64,000 bases of DNA from Vicingaceae bacterium (GCA_019429185.1 JAHYJH010000001.1:1-64000), one strand, 5' to 3'. Positions 11,151 to 21,890 are shown, numbered from the stretch's first letter. Numbers and translations are program-made. The notes: generated by a model from the letters alone, not told the origin.

Positions 11151-12038
11151 ATGAAAAACATAGCAGTAATAGGTGCAGGAACTATGGGAAATGGAATCGC
11201 TCATACCTTTGCACAATCAGGATTCAAGGTAAATTTAATAGATATTTCTCAAACAGCATTAGACAAAGCAATAGCAACCATATCAAAGAACTTAGATAGG
11301 ATGGTGGCGAAAGAAAAAATTACAGAAAGTGATAAAACAAACACATTAAGTAATATTTCTACATTTACCGATATTGCAACAGGAGTCAAAAATGTTGAAT
11401 TAGTTGTTGAAGCAGCAACCGAAAACATTGATTTAAAGCTTAAAATTTTTAAAACCATTGATGAAGCAACAAGTTCTGAGGTAATATTGGCATCAAACAC
11501 TTCTTCCATTTCAATTACAAAAATAGCATCAGTAACATCTCGTCCCGACAAGGTAATTGGTATGCACTTTATGAACCCAGTTCCTGTAATGAAATTGGTA
11601 GAAATAATTAGAGGATATTCTACTTCTGATGAAGTAACCTCAATCGTTATGGAGCTTTCTAAAAAATTAGGTAAAGAACCTGTAGAAGTGAATGATTACC
11701 CCGGTTTTGTAGCTAACCGAATTTTAATGCCTATGATTAATGAAGCCATCATTACACTACATGAAAGCGTTGCTGGTGTGGAAGAAATTGACACTGTTAT
11801 GAAATTAGGTATGGCTCACCCAATGGGACCGCTTCAACTGGCTGATTTTATTGGTTTAGACGTATGTTTATCTATCCTAAACGTGCTTTACGAAGGTTTT
11901 GGAAATCCGAAATATGCACCTTGTCCGTTATTGGTAAATATGGTTACTGCTGGAAAATTAGGCGTAAAATCGGGAGAAGGTTTTTATTCTTGGACGCACG
12001 GAACAAAAGATTTAATTGTATCTTCACAGTTTAAATAA
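11151..12038 (+). CDS. 3-hydroxybutyryl-CoA dehydrogenase
   Basis: Rossmann GAGTMGNGIAHTFAQSG, HFMNPVPVMKLVE, DYPGFVANRIL. Confidence 0.93.
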   Translation: MKNIAVIGAGTMGNGIAHTFAQSGFKVNLIDISQTALDKAIATISKNLDRMVAKEKITESDKTNTLSNISTFTDIATGVKNVELVVEAATENIDLKLKIFKTIDEATSSEVILASNTSSISITKIASVTSRPDKVIGMHFMNPVPVMKLVEIIRGYSTSDEVTSIVMELSKKLGKEPVEVNDYPGFVANRILMPMINEAIITLHESVAGVEEIDTVMKLGMAHPMGPLQLADFIGLDVCLSILNVLYEGFGNPKYAPCPLLVNMVTAGKLGVKSGEGFYSWTHGTKDLIVSSQFK

Positions 12039-12126
12039 CATATATTATACATAATTGATTGGAAATTTTGAATTAACTTTCTAAATTTCCAATTATTTTA
12101 ATGTCTCGGCAATAAAAATTGCTAAA

Positions 12127-13560
12127 ATGAAAAAAGCATACAAATTCATATTGTTTTCTTTTATCGGTCCGCTGGTAATGACTTTTTTCATTGCTGTTTT
12201 TGTGTTGGTAATGCAATTTATTTGGCTCTACATTGACGAAATGTTAGGCAAAGGATTAGAGTGGTACGTGCTTGCTGAACTTTTTTTCTATGCTACGGCA
12301 AATGTTGTTCCTATGGCAATGCCGTTGGCAATTCTGTTGGCTTCCATTATGACATTTGGAAACTTAGGCGAACATTTTGAGCTGGTAGCTTTTAAATCGG
12401 CTGGAATTTCATTACAACAAATAATGAAACCTCTTATTTTCTTTGTAATCATTATTAGTATTGGAGCATTCTATTTTGCTAATAATGTAATTCCAGTAGC
12501 CAATCTGAAATTTTACTCACTTTTGTATGATATTAGAAGTCAAAAACCAGCCATCAACATCATGCCCAATGTTTTTTATAACGAAATTGATGGTTACACC
12601 ATTCGTGTAAAAAGCAAAAAAGCAATGGATGATGGCAGAGAAATGCTAAAAGATGTGATGATTTATAATCATACAGACAACAATGGAAATTTACAAGTAA
12701 CTGTTGCTGATTCTGGAATTATGAGTCTATCGAAAGATAAAACATATTTTTCAATTAAACTTTTTAATGGTGTTGATTATCAAGACAAACCCGATGGAAA
12801 AGCAACTAAAATTTATCCACTATCCCGATTTTATTTTGAAGAAAATGAAATGCAAATTGATTTAAGCGGATTTCAATTTAAACGAACAGATGAAGATGCT
12901 TTTAAACACGACTACAGACTTCTAAATCTTAGACAGTTAGAAAACCAAACTGACACCTTACTTAAATTTACTAATCAAGAAATTACTGCTCTACACAACT
13001 ATACTTTTAATAACTTTTTAATTAATGACACCTTACCAAAAAAAGTAGTTGAAACTGATAGTGTCATTGCTTTTTCTCCTATTGATTTAAAAAAATTAAC
13101 CAACATAGAAATTAGCCAAGTGTTTGGAGTTGCTATTAACAATGCACGCACAATGAGAGGAAGAGCTGCTTCAACCAAAATGGAAGTAGATATGATGAAA
13201 GATACATTGGCAAGAGTTAAAATTGAATGGCATCGAAAATTTACCTTTTCTATAGCTTGTTTAATTATGTTCTTTATAGGAGCCCCCTTGGGAGCTATTG
13301 TTAGAAAAGGTGGATTAGGTATGCCTGTTGTAATTTCTATTATTTTCTTTTTAATTTATTATGTCTTGTCTATTACTGGTGAAAAAATGGCAAAAGAATT
13401 AGTGATTTTACCAGTTTATGGAATGTGGTTTGCGTCAGTAGTATTGTTTCCGTTGGGCTTCTTTTTTACCTACAAAGCCACAACAGATTCTGCTTTGTTT
13501 AATATTGATGCTTATTTCGGATTTTTTAAAACTATTTTTAACAGGAAGAAAACTACTTAA
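12127..13560 (+). CDS. LptF/LptG (YjgP/YjgQ) family permease
   Basis: N-terminal TM helices and C-terminal FIGAPLGAIVRKGGLGMPVV motif. Confidence 0.88.
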   Translation: MKKAYKFILFSFIGPLVMTFFIAVFVLVMQFIWLYIDEMLGKGLEWYVLAELFFYATANVVPMAMPLAILLASIMTFGNLGEHFELVAFKSAGISLQQIMKPLIFFVIIISIGAFYFANNVIPVANLKFYSLLYDIRSQKPAINIMPNVFYNEIDGYTIRVKSKKAMDDGREMLKDVMIYNHTDNNGNLQVTVADSGIMSLSKDKTYFSIKLFNGVDYQDKPDGKATKIYPLSRFYFEENEMQIDLSGFQFKRTDEDAFKHDYRLLNLRQLENQTDTLLKFTNQEITALHNYTFNNFLINDTLPKKVVETDSVIAFSPIDLKKLTNIEISQVFGVAINNARTMRGRAASTKMEVDMMKDTLARVKIEWHRKFTFSIACLIMFFIGAPLGAIVRKGGLGMPVVISIIFFLIYYVLSITGEKMAKELVILPVYGMWFASVVLFPLGFFFTYKATTDSALFNIDAYFGFFKTIFNRKKTT

Positions 13561-13561
13561 T

Positions 13562-13915
13562 ATGACCAATCAAAACATTAAATTATTTGAAAGTAAAAAA
13601 GTAAGAAGTCATTGGGATGCCGAAAAAGAAATATGGTATTTTTCAATCATTGATGTAGTTGAAATATTAACCAATAGTATTAATCCAAGAGATTATTGGT
13701 TTAAAATGAAAGTAAGGGTAAAAACTGAAGACGGACTTGAACTGTCGACAATTTGTCGACAGTTGAAACTACAAGCAACAGATGGAAAAATGCGAGAAAC
13801 AGATGTGGCAGATACTGAAATCTTACTCCGTATTATCCAATCCATTCCATCGCCTAAAGCCGAACCCTTTAAACAATGGTTGGCAAAAGAAAAAGCTGAA
13901 GTAATTAAAAATTAA
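13562..13915 (+). CDS. BRO-N domain protein (short or truncated, antirepressor-like)
   Basis: SHWDAEKEIWYFSIIDVVEILT...PRDYWFKMK...LKLQATDGKMRETDVADTE...PSPKAEPFKQWLA; stops shortly after the BRO-N core. Confidence 0.7.
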   Translation: MTNQNIKLFESKKVRSHWDAEKEIWYFSIIDVVEILTNSINPRDYWFKMKVRVKTEDGLELSTICRQLKLQATDGKMRETDVADTEILLRIIQSIPSPKAEPFKQWLAKEKAEVIKN

Positions 13916-13935
13916 TTAGATAAGAAAAAATCTAT

Positions 13936-15129
13936 ATGAAAATCCTTCAAATCTGTCATAAACCTCCACTTCCCGCTCTTGATGGCGGATGCAAGGCTAT
14001 GCACGCTTTAACAGAAGGTTTTTTGGCTAATGCTATTTCCGTTAAAATCTTAACCATTTCCACTAAAAAACATCCTTTTCAGCCCGAGTTTTTTCCAACA
14101 GCTTATTTAGAGCAAACCAACATAGCACACGTTTTTATTGATACTGCCATTAAGAAAAAAAATGCCTTGGCTAACTTGTTTAGCGATAAATCATACAATA
14201 TCAGTCGGTTTTACAATAAAAATTTTGAAGCATTGATAACTGCAACACTTCAAAAAGAAAAATTTGATGTCATTTTATTAGAAAGCCTTTATACCACGCC
14301 CTACATTGCTGCTATTCGTAAAAACAGTAATGCCAACATTATTTATCGTTCGCACAACATTGAGTTTGAAATTTGGCAGCGAACAGGCAATCAGGAAAAT
14401 AATGCTATCAAAAAAAAGTACCTGCATTTTTTAGCCAAACGCCTCAAAAAATACGAACAATCCATGCTCAATTTAGTTGACGGTATTGCTGCTATTACCA
14501 AAAAAGATGAAGAACAATTAGTAGCATTGGGTTGCAACAAACCAATCACTACTGTACCTTTTGGCATCAATCTTCATGATTATCAGCTAAAAGAAAATCC
14601 ACAAGAAAAAAAACTTTTTCATATTGGCAGTATGGATTGGATGCCTAATCAAGAAGCCATAAAATGGTTTTTGAATGAAGTTTGGTCGGCAATTATTACC
14701 AAAGAACCAACGGCTACTTTTCACCTTGCTGGAAAAAATATGCCTGATGAAATTATAAATTTAGCTGCCTCCATGCAAGGAATAATTAATGAAGGAGAAG
14801 TGGAAAATGCCAATGATTTCATCAATAATAATAACATTATGGTTGTTCCCTTGTTTTCAGGCAGTGGCATGCGAATTAAAATTATTGAAGCAATGGCAAT
14901 GGGGAAATTGGTAATCGGAACATCCATCGCATTTGAAGGAATTGCTGTTCAACATAATAAAAATGGCATTATTGCTAATACAGCCAATGAATTTAAAGAA
15001 GCCATTTTAATGTGTTTACAACATCCCGAAGTTGTAGTTAGCATTGGACAAAAAGCAAGAAAAACAATTGAAGAACAGTATAACAATACCGTTATCGTAA
15101 AGCAATTAATTAATTTTATAAAAAATTAG
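13936..15129 (+). CDS. glycosyltransferase (GT4-like)
   Basis: PPLPALDGGCKAMHAL N-term, GSGMRIKIIEAMAMGKLVIGT donor-binding motif. Confidence 0.85.
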   Translation: MKILQICHKPPLPALDGGCKAMHALTEGFLANAISVKILTISTKKHPFQPEFFPTAYLEQTNIAHVFIDTAIKKKNALANLFSDKSYNISRFYNKNFEALITATLQKEKFDVILLESLYTTPYIAAIRKNSNANIIYRSHNIEFEIWQRTGNQENNAIKKKYLHFLAKRLKKYEQSMLNLVDGIAAITKKDEEQLVALGCNKPITTVPFGINLHDYQLKENPQEKKLFHIGSMDWMPNQEAIKWFLNEVWSAIITKEPTATFHLAGKNMPDEIINLAASMQGIINEGEVENANDFINNNNIMVVPLFSGSGMRIKIIEAMAMGKLVIGTSIAFEGIAVQHNKNGIIANTANEFKEAILMCLQHPEVVVSIGQKARKTIEEQYNNTVIVKQLINFIKN

Positions 15130-15138
15130 AAATGAAAC

Positions 15139-15320
15139 AAAACCTTGAAGGTTTAATAAACTGATAGGTTATAAACCTTCAAGGTTTAAATAACTAAAAA
15201 ATAATCTAAGCTCCAACGGAGCGAAATTTAAAAGCGATGACTATAGGTCATCGCAAAGGAAAAGAGCCAAAACCTTCAAGGTTTGATGACATAATTTGAT
15301 ATAAACCTTGAAGGTTTAAA
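15139..15320. repeat. cluster of four AAACCTT(G/C)AAGGTTT palindromes flanking other small palindromes
   Basis: Copies at about 15139, 15172, 15269 and 15301; internal gctccaacggagc and gatgactataggtcatc hairpins. Confidence 0.85.
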
Positions 15321-15334
15321 CAAAAAATAAAATA

Positions 15335-16513
15335 ATGAAACTATTTGTACTACTTTCTCGCTTTCCGTATCCTCTAGAAAAGGGAGATAAGTTACGTGCA
15401 TTTCATCAAATAAAAGAATTAGCTAAACACCACGAAATAGTTTTATGTGCATTGTCCGACCAAAAAGTGGAGCAAAGGGCTATTGACAAACTTCAAGAAT
15501 ATTGTAAAGCCATTCACATTATTAGACTTCCTAAGTGGAAAATCTATTGGAATTTGTTTTGGCAGTTATTATTTACTGAAAAATCCTTACAAGTAGTTTA
15601 TTTTTATAATAAATCGGCTCAAAAAAAGATTAACCGCATTATAGCAGAACATCAACCCGACCATATTTATTGTCAATTAATTAGAGTTGCCGAATACATT
15701 AAAAATATTCCCATTCCAAAAACATTAGATTATATGGATGCCTTGGCTCGTGGAATGGAAAGAAGAATAGCACTATCACCTTTTTACATCAAGTGGTTTT
15801 TAACTACCGAAACTACCCGATTAAAACGCTACGAACACCAAATTTTTGATGCTTTTGATAACCTAATTATAATTTCTGAGCAAGATAAAAATTTAATCGT
15901 CCACATAAAAAATGATGCGATACAAATAATCCCTAATGGTGTAGATTATGAGCTATTTAAATTTCAGGAAAATACCGAAAAAAAATACGACCTTATATTT
16001 ACAGGCAATATGGCTTACCCACCCAACATTGACAGTGTGATTTATTTGGTAAATGAAATTATGCCGTTGGTTTGGGAGAAATATCCGAATATAAAATTAG
16101 TGATTGCAGGTGCCGAACCAGACAAAAAAGTATTGCAATTAGCTTCCAAAAATGTGGAAGTAACAGGTTGGGTAAAAGATATTACCACTTATTATGCAGC
16201 GGCTAAAATATTTGTAGCTCCAATGCAAATTGGTACAGGTTTACAAAATAAACTTTTGGAAGCGATGGCTATGAAACTACCTTGTGTAACTTCTCAGTTG
16301 GCTAATAATGCGTTGGGAGCAGCACATCAAAACTCCATATTAATTGGAAATGAACCCGAAGAATATTACGAACATATTATATCTTTGTTGGAAAATAAAA
16401 ACTTATATAATAACATTGCAACTTCAGGTTATGATTTTGTGAAAAAGAATTATACTTGGGATGGGACAACACAAAAATTGAATGAATTGATTATAAATAC
16501 TAAAAAACAATGA
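15335..16513 (+). CDS. glycosyltransferase (GT4-like, TIGR03087-like)
   Basis: SRFPYPLEKGDKLRAFHQI, FTGNMAYPPNIDSV, TGLQNKLLEAMAMKLPCVTS. Confidence 0.85.
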   Translation: MKLFVLLSRFPYPLEKGDKLRAFHQIKELAKHHEIVLCALSDQKVEQRAIDKLQEYCKAIHIIRLPKWKIYWNLFWQLLFTEKSLQVVYFYNKSAQKKINRIIAEHQPDHIYCQLIRVAEYIKNIPIPKTLDYMDALARGMERRIALSPFYIKWFLTTETTRLKRYEHQIFDAFDNLIIISEQDKNLIVHIKNDAIQIIPNGVDYELFKFQENTEKKYDLIFTGNMAYPPNIDSVIYLVNEIMPLVWEKYPNIKLVIAGAEPDKKVLQLASKNVEVTGWVKDITTYYAAAKIFVAPMQIGTGLQNKLLEAMAMKLPCVTSQLANNALGAAHQNSILIGNEPEEYYEHIISLLENKNLYNNIATSGYDFVKKNYTWDGTTQKLNELIINTKKQ

Positions 16514-17325
16514 GCGAATTACAACAACAAATAGAAGCAGCTTGGGAAAATAGAGATTTATTGAAAGATGAGGCGACAAAAATTGCTATCCGACAAGTAA
16601 TAGAACATTTGGACAAAGGAACATTGAGAGTTGCCGAACCAAAAGGTAATGATTGGCAAGTAAACGAATGGGTTAAAAAAGCGGTAGTACTTTATTTTCC
16701 TATTCAGCAAATGAAAACCATAGCCATTGGCCCATTTGAGTTTCATGATAAAATGGAGTTGAAAAAAGATTACGAAGCGTTGGGAGTTCGTGTGGTTCCT
16801 CATGCTGTAGCTCGTTATGGAGCTTTTTTAGCCAAAGGGGTAATAATGATGCCTTCTTATGTAAATATTGGTGCTTTTGTAGATAGTGGGACAATGGTTG
16901 ACACATGGGCTACTGTTGGTTCTTGTGCTCAAATTGGCAAAGATGTACATTTAAGTGGTGGAGTTGGTATTGGTGGTGTGTTGGAACCTTTGCAAGCTGC
17001 TCCAGTAGTAATAGAAGATGGTTGTTTTATAGGTTCCAGATGTATAGTGGTAGAAGGCGTTAGAGTAAGAAAAGAAGCAGTTTTAGGGGCAAACGTAGTA
17101 CTCACAAAATCAACAAAAATTATTGATGTAAGCGGAGATACTCCTATTGAATATAAAGGCGAAGTACCAGAAAGGGCTGTGGTAATTCCAGGATCTTACA
17201 CCAAAGAATTTCCTGCCGGAAAATTTAACGTACCTTGTGCCTTAATTATAGGGCAACGAAAAGCCAGTACAGATTTAAAAACATCTTTGAACAATGCGTT
17301 GAGAGAATACGATGTAGCAGTTTAG
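16510..17325 (+). CDS. dapD: 2,3,4,5-tetrahydropyridine-2,6-dicarboxylate N-succinyltransferase
   Basis: Left-handed beta-helix hexapeptides, GAFVDSGTMVDTWATVGSCAQIG, GGVGIGGVLEPLQA. Confidence 0.94.
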   Translation: MSELQQQIEAAWENRDLLKDEATKIAIRQVIEHLDKGTLRVAEPKGNDWQVNEWVKKAVVLYFPIQQMKTIAIGPFEFHDKMELKKDYEALGVRVVPHAVARYGAFLAKGVIMMPSYVNIGAFVDSGTMVDTWATVGSCAQIGKDVHLSGGVGIGGVLEPLQAAPVVIEDGCFIGSRCIVVEGVRVRKEAVLGANVVLTKSTKIIDVSGDTPIEYKGEVPERAVVIPGSYTKEFPAGKFNVPCALIIGQRKASTDLKTSLNNALREYDVAV

Positions 17326-17512
17326 TCTTTGCAAGAAAACGCCAAATACTGCGTTACTCTCGTTTTTGAAACAGTCATTTACTATAAGTAAACTCCTTAA
17401 TTTCAAAAACTTCGAAAGCCTTGTCTTTGACTTTTTCTTATCAAAGACTCTGAAAAAAGCGGTTTTCTTACAATGATTTTTGAATAGTTTAATTGAATAA
17501 AACATTGATATT

Positions 17513-18484
17513 TTGAAAAAATTTTTAATTATACAAACCGCTTTTTTAGGAGATGTTATTTTAGCTACTTCCATAGTAGAAAAATTGCACCAAGCGTTGC
17601 CTGATAGTCAAATAGATTTTTTGTTACGTAAAGGCAATGAAAGTTTATTAAGCAATCATCCTATTATCAACGAAGTAATTGTTTGGAACAAACACGATAA
17701 AAAATACGATAGCCTGAAAAGAATAACCAAGCAGATTCATCAGCATAAATACGATGTAGTTATTAATTTACAACGATTTGCTTCTAGCGGATTAATTACT
17801 GCTTTTTCGGGAGCTAAACTTAAAATAGGTTTTGCTAAAAATCCGTTGTCTTTTTCTTTTAGTCAAAAATTTCCGCATAAAATTGGTGATGGTACCCACG
17901 AAATTGAGCGTAATCATCAATTGATAAAAGCTTTTACGAATAATACTCCAGCTATGCCCAAACTTTATCCGAGCAATAATGATTATTTGGCAGTAGAGGA
18001 TTATAAAAAAGAAAAGTACGTTTGCATGTCACCAACTTCGGTGTGGTTTACAAAACAATTACCAAAAGAAAAATGGGCAGAATTAATAAACAGTATTTCA
18101 GATAATCACCAAATTTATTTGTTAGGAAGTCCTGCCGATGCAGCAGCTTGCGAAGAAATAAAAACACTATCCAACAACAAAAAAGTAGTGAATTTAGCAG
18201 GTAAACTTTCGTTGTTAGCATCTGCCGCCTTGATGCAAAACGCTCAAATGAATTATGTAAACGATTCTGCACCGTTGCATATTGCTTCAGCTATGAATGC
18301 CCCTACTACGGCTTTTTTCTGTTCTACTATTCCTGCTTTTGGATTTGGTCCTTTAGCCAAAAATGCAAAAATTATTGAGGTAAAAGAAAAACTCCCTTGC
18401 CGACCTTGTGGTTTACACGGTAAAATTGAATGTCCCGAAAAGCATTTTAAATGTGGTTATGATATTGAAATAAAAAAACCTTGA
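17513..18484 (+). CDS. glycosyltransferase family 9 (heptosyltransferase-like)
   Basis: LIIQTAFLGDVILAT N-term, YVNDSAPLHIASAMNAPTTAFF, CRPCGLHG; starts with an alternative codon. Confidence 0.88.
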   Translation: MKKFLIIQTAFLGDVILATSIVEKLHQALPDSQIDFLLRKGNESLLSNHPIINEVIVWNKHDKKYDSLKRITKQIHQHKYDVVINLQRFASSGLITAFSGAKLKIGFAKNPLSFSFSQKFPHKIGDGTHEIERNHQLIKAFTNNTPAMPKLYPSNNDYLAVEDYKKEKYVCMSPTSVWFTKQLPKEKWAELINSISDNHQIYLLGSPADAAACEEIKTLSNNKKVVNLAGKLSLLASAALMQNAQMNYVNDSAPLHIASAMNAPTTAFFCSTIPAFGFGPLAKNAKIIEVKEKLPCRPCGLHGKIECPEKHFKCGYDIEIKKP

Positions 18485-18579
18485 AAATTTTTAAATTTAG
18501 ATACTAAAACTCAAAAAAAATCGAGTGAAGCGAACTCATAAGTTCATTAATTTAATTAAAACATAAAAGAATGAATAAT

Positions 18580-18603
18580 AAATCGGACATTATGGACAAA
18601 CTT
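18580..18603 (-). repeat. partial copy of the TTTGTCCATAATGTCCGATTT repeat family, reverse orientation
   Basis: aaatcggacattatggacaaac is the exact reverse complement of the ends at 40184 and 53095. Confidence 0.75.
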
Positions 18604-18794
18604 TAATCAAATTATTATTACTCAGTAGATATAAAGCATAAAAATACAACTACTTGCCACATAATCAATGATTAAACTATAAAATTTTATTAGATTTTCA
18701 CTAATAAACAACCTTTGATTGTTTTAATCTGTGAATCTGTGGCTATTTTATTGAGTGGCTATTTTATTGATAAATTAATTGCTGAGTAGTTATA

Positions 18795-19862
18795 TCAAAT
18801 TCTGTCTATCCAATTATGTGTATCAGCAACTCTTCCTCTTTTAATGTTTTGAATAAGTGTTGAAATTTGGTTGGAAACGGTTCTTTGCTCTAAAGGAGCT
18901 AATTCAAAACGCTCATCATTAAAAGTAATTGAGGCTATTTGAGCAATAGTTGCCGCAGTTCCAGTTCCAAAAGCATCTTGAAGTAGATTTTTACGAGCTG
19001 CATCAACCACTTCTTTAACAGAAACCCTTCGTTCTTCCACTGTTATTCCCATTTCTTTAGCCAAGGTTAAAATACTATCTCTTGTAATTCCAGCTAAAGT
19101 AGTATAAAGTGAAATTGAAGGTGTAATTAAAACATCATTAATTAAAAACATAACATTCATAGTACCAGATTCTTCAATATACTCATGTGTGTTTGCATCC
19201 GTCCAAATAAGTTGTTTGTAGCCTTGATCTTGACCTAATTTTGCTGGATATAATGCCGCAGCATAATTTCCTGCTGCTTTAGCAAAACCAACACCGCCTT
19301 CAGATGCTCGTGTATAATGCGTTTCAATTTTCACATCCACTGGGCCAGTATAATAAGAAGAAACGGGAGATGTAATAATCATAAATTTATATTCTTCGGC
19401 TGGTCTAACACCCAATAGCTCTTCACTTGCAAAAATAAATGGGCGAATATATAGCGAACTATCTTCTGCTTTTGGAACCCAATCGGCATCTAATTCAACT
19501 AATTGATGTATTGCATCCATAAATAATGCCTCTGGAATTTCGGGCATACACATTCTTTTGGCTGATATATTTATTCTTTTGGCATTTTCAATAGGACGAA
19601 ACAACAATACATTTCCATCACTATCTTTATAGGCTTTCATTCCTTCAAAAACAGATTGTCCATAATGAATTGCTGCACATGAAGGACTAATTGAAATGGG
19701 AGCGTAAGGAACAATTTTTAAGTTTTTCCATTCACCATTTTTATAATCGGCAACAAACATGTGATCTGAAAACTGTTTCCCAAATTGTATGTTTTTAAAG
19801 TCAACCGACTGGATTTTAGAGTTTTTAATTTTTTCGATTTGTATATTGCTAACTGTATCCAT
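18795..19862 (-). CDS. ilvE: branched-chain amino acid aminotransferase
   Basis: SCAAIHYGQSVFEGMKAY, YIEESGTMNVMF, GTGTAATIAQI; start chosen at MDTVSN (ORF track extends to 19895). Confidence 0.93.
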   Translation of the reverse strand: MDTVSNIQIEKIKNSKIQSVDFKNIQFGKQFSDHMFVADYKNGEWKNLKIVPYAPISISPSCAAIHYGQSVFEGMKAYKDSDGNVLLFRPIENAKRINISAKRMCMPEIPEALFMDAIHQLVELDADWVPKAEDSSLYIRPFIFASEELLGVRPAEEYKFMIITSPVSSYYTGPVDVKIETHYTRASEGGVGFAKAAGNYAAALYPAKLGQDQGYKQLIWTDANTHEYIEESGTMNVMFLINDVLITPSISLYTTLAGITRDSILTLAKEMGITVEERRVSVKEVVDAARKNLLQDAFGTGTAATIAQIASITFNDERFELAPLEQRTVSNQISTLIQNIKRGRVADTHNWIDRI

Positions 19863-19989
19863 CATTATTCTTTTTCTTTTTAATAATGGTATCAAATTTA
19901 CAATTATTTATGGTAAAGTAAAATGATTTTGATGTCTTTATGATGACTTTTGATAACCTATTAAAGGTTAAAAAGTTAGAATTGTTTGG

Positions 19990-20679
19990 CTATGATTTTA
20001 ATTTTTCATTAACCAAATTCATCACTATAAGAAATTGTTCTTCCTGATTAATGTTGGAATTATCAAGAACAACAGCATCAGGTGCTTTTATTAATGGGTT
20101 TTCTGTTCTGCTGGTATCATCATCATCTCTCGAAACAATATTTTTTAAAACGGCTTCATAGGAAGTGTTGTCGCCTTTAGCTTTGAGTTCTTCAAATCTT
20201 CGTTTTGCTCTAATTTCAAAAGCTGCGGTCATAAAAATTTTTAATTCAGCATCAGGAAAAACTACTGAACCAATATCTCTTCCGTCCATAACTAACCCTT
20301 TTTTCTTGCCCATTTCTCGTTGAAGCTCTACCATTTTAGCACGTACTTCTTTTATTTTTGCTATTTTGCTTACTAAATTGGAAATAATAATTCCTCTAAT
20401 TTCTTTTTCTATGTTTTTTCCATTCAAAAAAGTTTCAGAAGTATTAAGTTCTGCATTGAATGAGAAGGATACATTTATTTTATCTAAGTGTTGAATCAGT
20501 GCTTTTTCATCAAAAAAATCGACATCAATAAATCCATTTTGCAATGCAAATAGTGCAACGGCTCTATACATTGCGCCTGTATCGATATAAACATAATTAA
20601 GTTTTTTAGCCAATTGTTTTGCTAAGGTGCTTTTTCCACAAGACGAATATCCATCAATTGCAATTATTATTTTTTTCAT
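19990..20679 (-). CDS. cmk: (d)CMP kinase
   Basis: AIDGYSSCGKSTLAKQLA P-loop, YIDTGAMYRAV, MDGRDIGSVVFP. Confidence 0.94.
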   Translation of the reverse strand: MKKIIIAIDGYSSCGKSTLAKQLAKKLNYVYIDTGAMYRAVALFALQNGFIDVDFFDEKALIQHLDKINVSFSFNAELNTSETFLNGKNIEKEIRGIIISNLVSKIAKIKEVRAKMVELQREMGKKKGLVMDGRDIGSVVFPDAELKIFMTAAFEIRAKRRFEELKAKGDNTSYEAVLKNIVSRDDDDTSRTENPLIKAPDAVVLDNSNINQEEQFLIVMNLVNEKLKS

Positions 20680-21788
20680 TCTGTGGAAGTTTTTTTGTTT
20701 CGGATTTTTCTTTCTTTTTTAGGTTTTTCGGCAATCACTTGATTTTTCTTATAATAATCCGAAATATTGGTTGTAATTGTAAAATGATTGGAAGAACCTG
20801 CTAAATGATAACTTGCACTTCCATAACTGATGTGAATTTTTTTAATTCGAAAACCTACTCCCCAACTAAACCCGACCAATTTCCCTCTATTATCAAAAGC
20901 AAGTTCTGAACGTCTTTTGAAATTATAGCCAAATCGTATCATAAAATTTTTTGATGGTAAAAATTCCACTCCGGCAACAATATGTCTAAAAAACTCGCTT
21001 GTAATTCCTGTTTTGTTTCGTTCGTTTTTTTCTTCTTGAGTTAAATCCGTGTTTTGATTAGTGACAATGGTAGAATCATTAAAAGCTAAGTTCCAATTTT
21101 GTAAGTGAATAAAATCAACATTAAGACGAATGGGTGTGTGTGCTAATTTTTTTGAAATTCCTGCTTGGATTTGAAAGGGTAAGGCTTCTCTTTTAGCATC
21201 TTCGGTATAAGTTGTTAGTTGCCTGCCTATGTTTTTGATTAATAGTGATGTGGTAAAGTTTTTTTTAGCATTATGATAGGTACCAACTACATCAAGAGCT
21301 AAGGCTACGGATGAATTAAAATAAAGTCTCGAATAAATGGGTTTTAAATTTGCTCCAACCGAAAAAGAGGAGTCTATGTTTTTTCCCCAACCGAGAATAA
21401 ATGCATATTCCGCTGCCGAAAAACTTCCTAATTCATTACCTCCTTCGTCTGTTTCCAAAAATTTTCCATAATCAATGTATTTAATTCCAGCTGAAAATGT
21501 TCCATATTTTTTAAAATCATTGATGTAGGAAAAATATCCATAATTAATATCTGAAAAATAGTTTAAGTAAGTAAATGTAAGTGAACTGTGCATGTCAGCA
21601 GTTAGTAAGGATGGGGTGTCTATGGATAAGTTTGGGTCATCATCTTTTATGGCAATAACACTTCCGCCAAGAGCTCCTTGCCTGGCTGAAACAGGTATAT
21701 CGAGAAAGTTAAATACTTTTTCTCCTCCTATTTGAGCATTTATAATGCTATAGGTAAATAAAAAAAACAGAAATATTACTATTCTCAT
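20676..21788 (-). CDS. porQ: type IX secretion system protein PorQ
   Basis: FNFLDIPVSARQGALGGSVIAIKDDDPN N-term, beta-barrel pattern, 4-bp overlap with cmk. Confidence 0.88.
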   Translation of the reverse strand: MRIVIFLFFLFTYSIINAQIGGEKVFNFLDIPVSARQGALGGSVIAIKDDDPNLSIDTPSLLTADMHSSLTFTYLNYFSDINYGYFSYINDFKKYGTFSAGIKYIDYGKFLETDEGGNELGSFSAAEYAFILGWGKNIDSSFSVGANLKPIYSRLYFNSSVALALDVVGTYHNAKKNFTTSLLIKNIGRQLTTYTEDAKREALPFQIQAGISKKLAHTPIRLNVDFIHLQNWNLAFNDSTIVTNQNTDLTQEEKNERNKTGITSEFFRHIVAGVEFLPSKNFMIRFGYNFKRRSELAFDNRGKLVGFSWGVGFRIKKIHISYGSASYHLAGSSNHFTITTNISDYYKKNQVIAEKPKKERKIRNKKTSTE

Positions 21789-21890
21789 TTAGTTCGATGT
21801 GCTTTAGTCTTTCAATGGTTGGCTAAATTACGTAATAATAGAATAAATATTGTACGCACTACTAATTTCTGTCTGTAATGCTTCAAGTTG

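Noticed and set aside
13505-13561. N-terminal extension of the BRO-N ORF (MMLISDFLKLFLTGRKLLN)
   Set aside because: Overlaps the LptF/G C-terminus out of frame; ATG at 13562 gives the typical BRO-N start.
13741-13766. Palindrome aactgtcgacaatttgtcgacagtt as an operator site
   Set aside because: Encodes the conserved LSTICRQLK segment of the BRO-N domain; coding constraint is a sufficient explanation.
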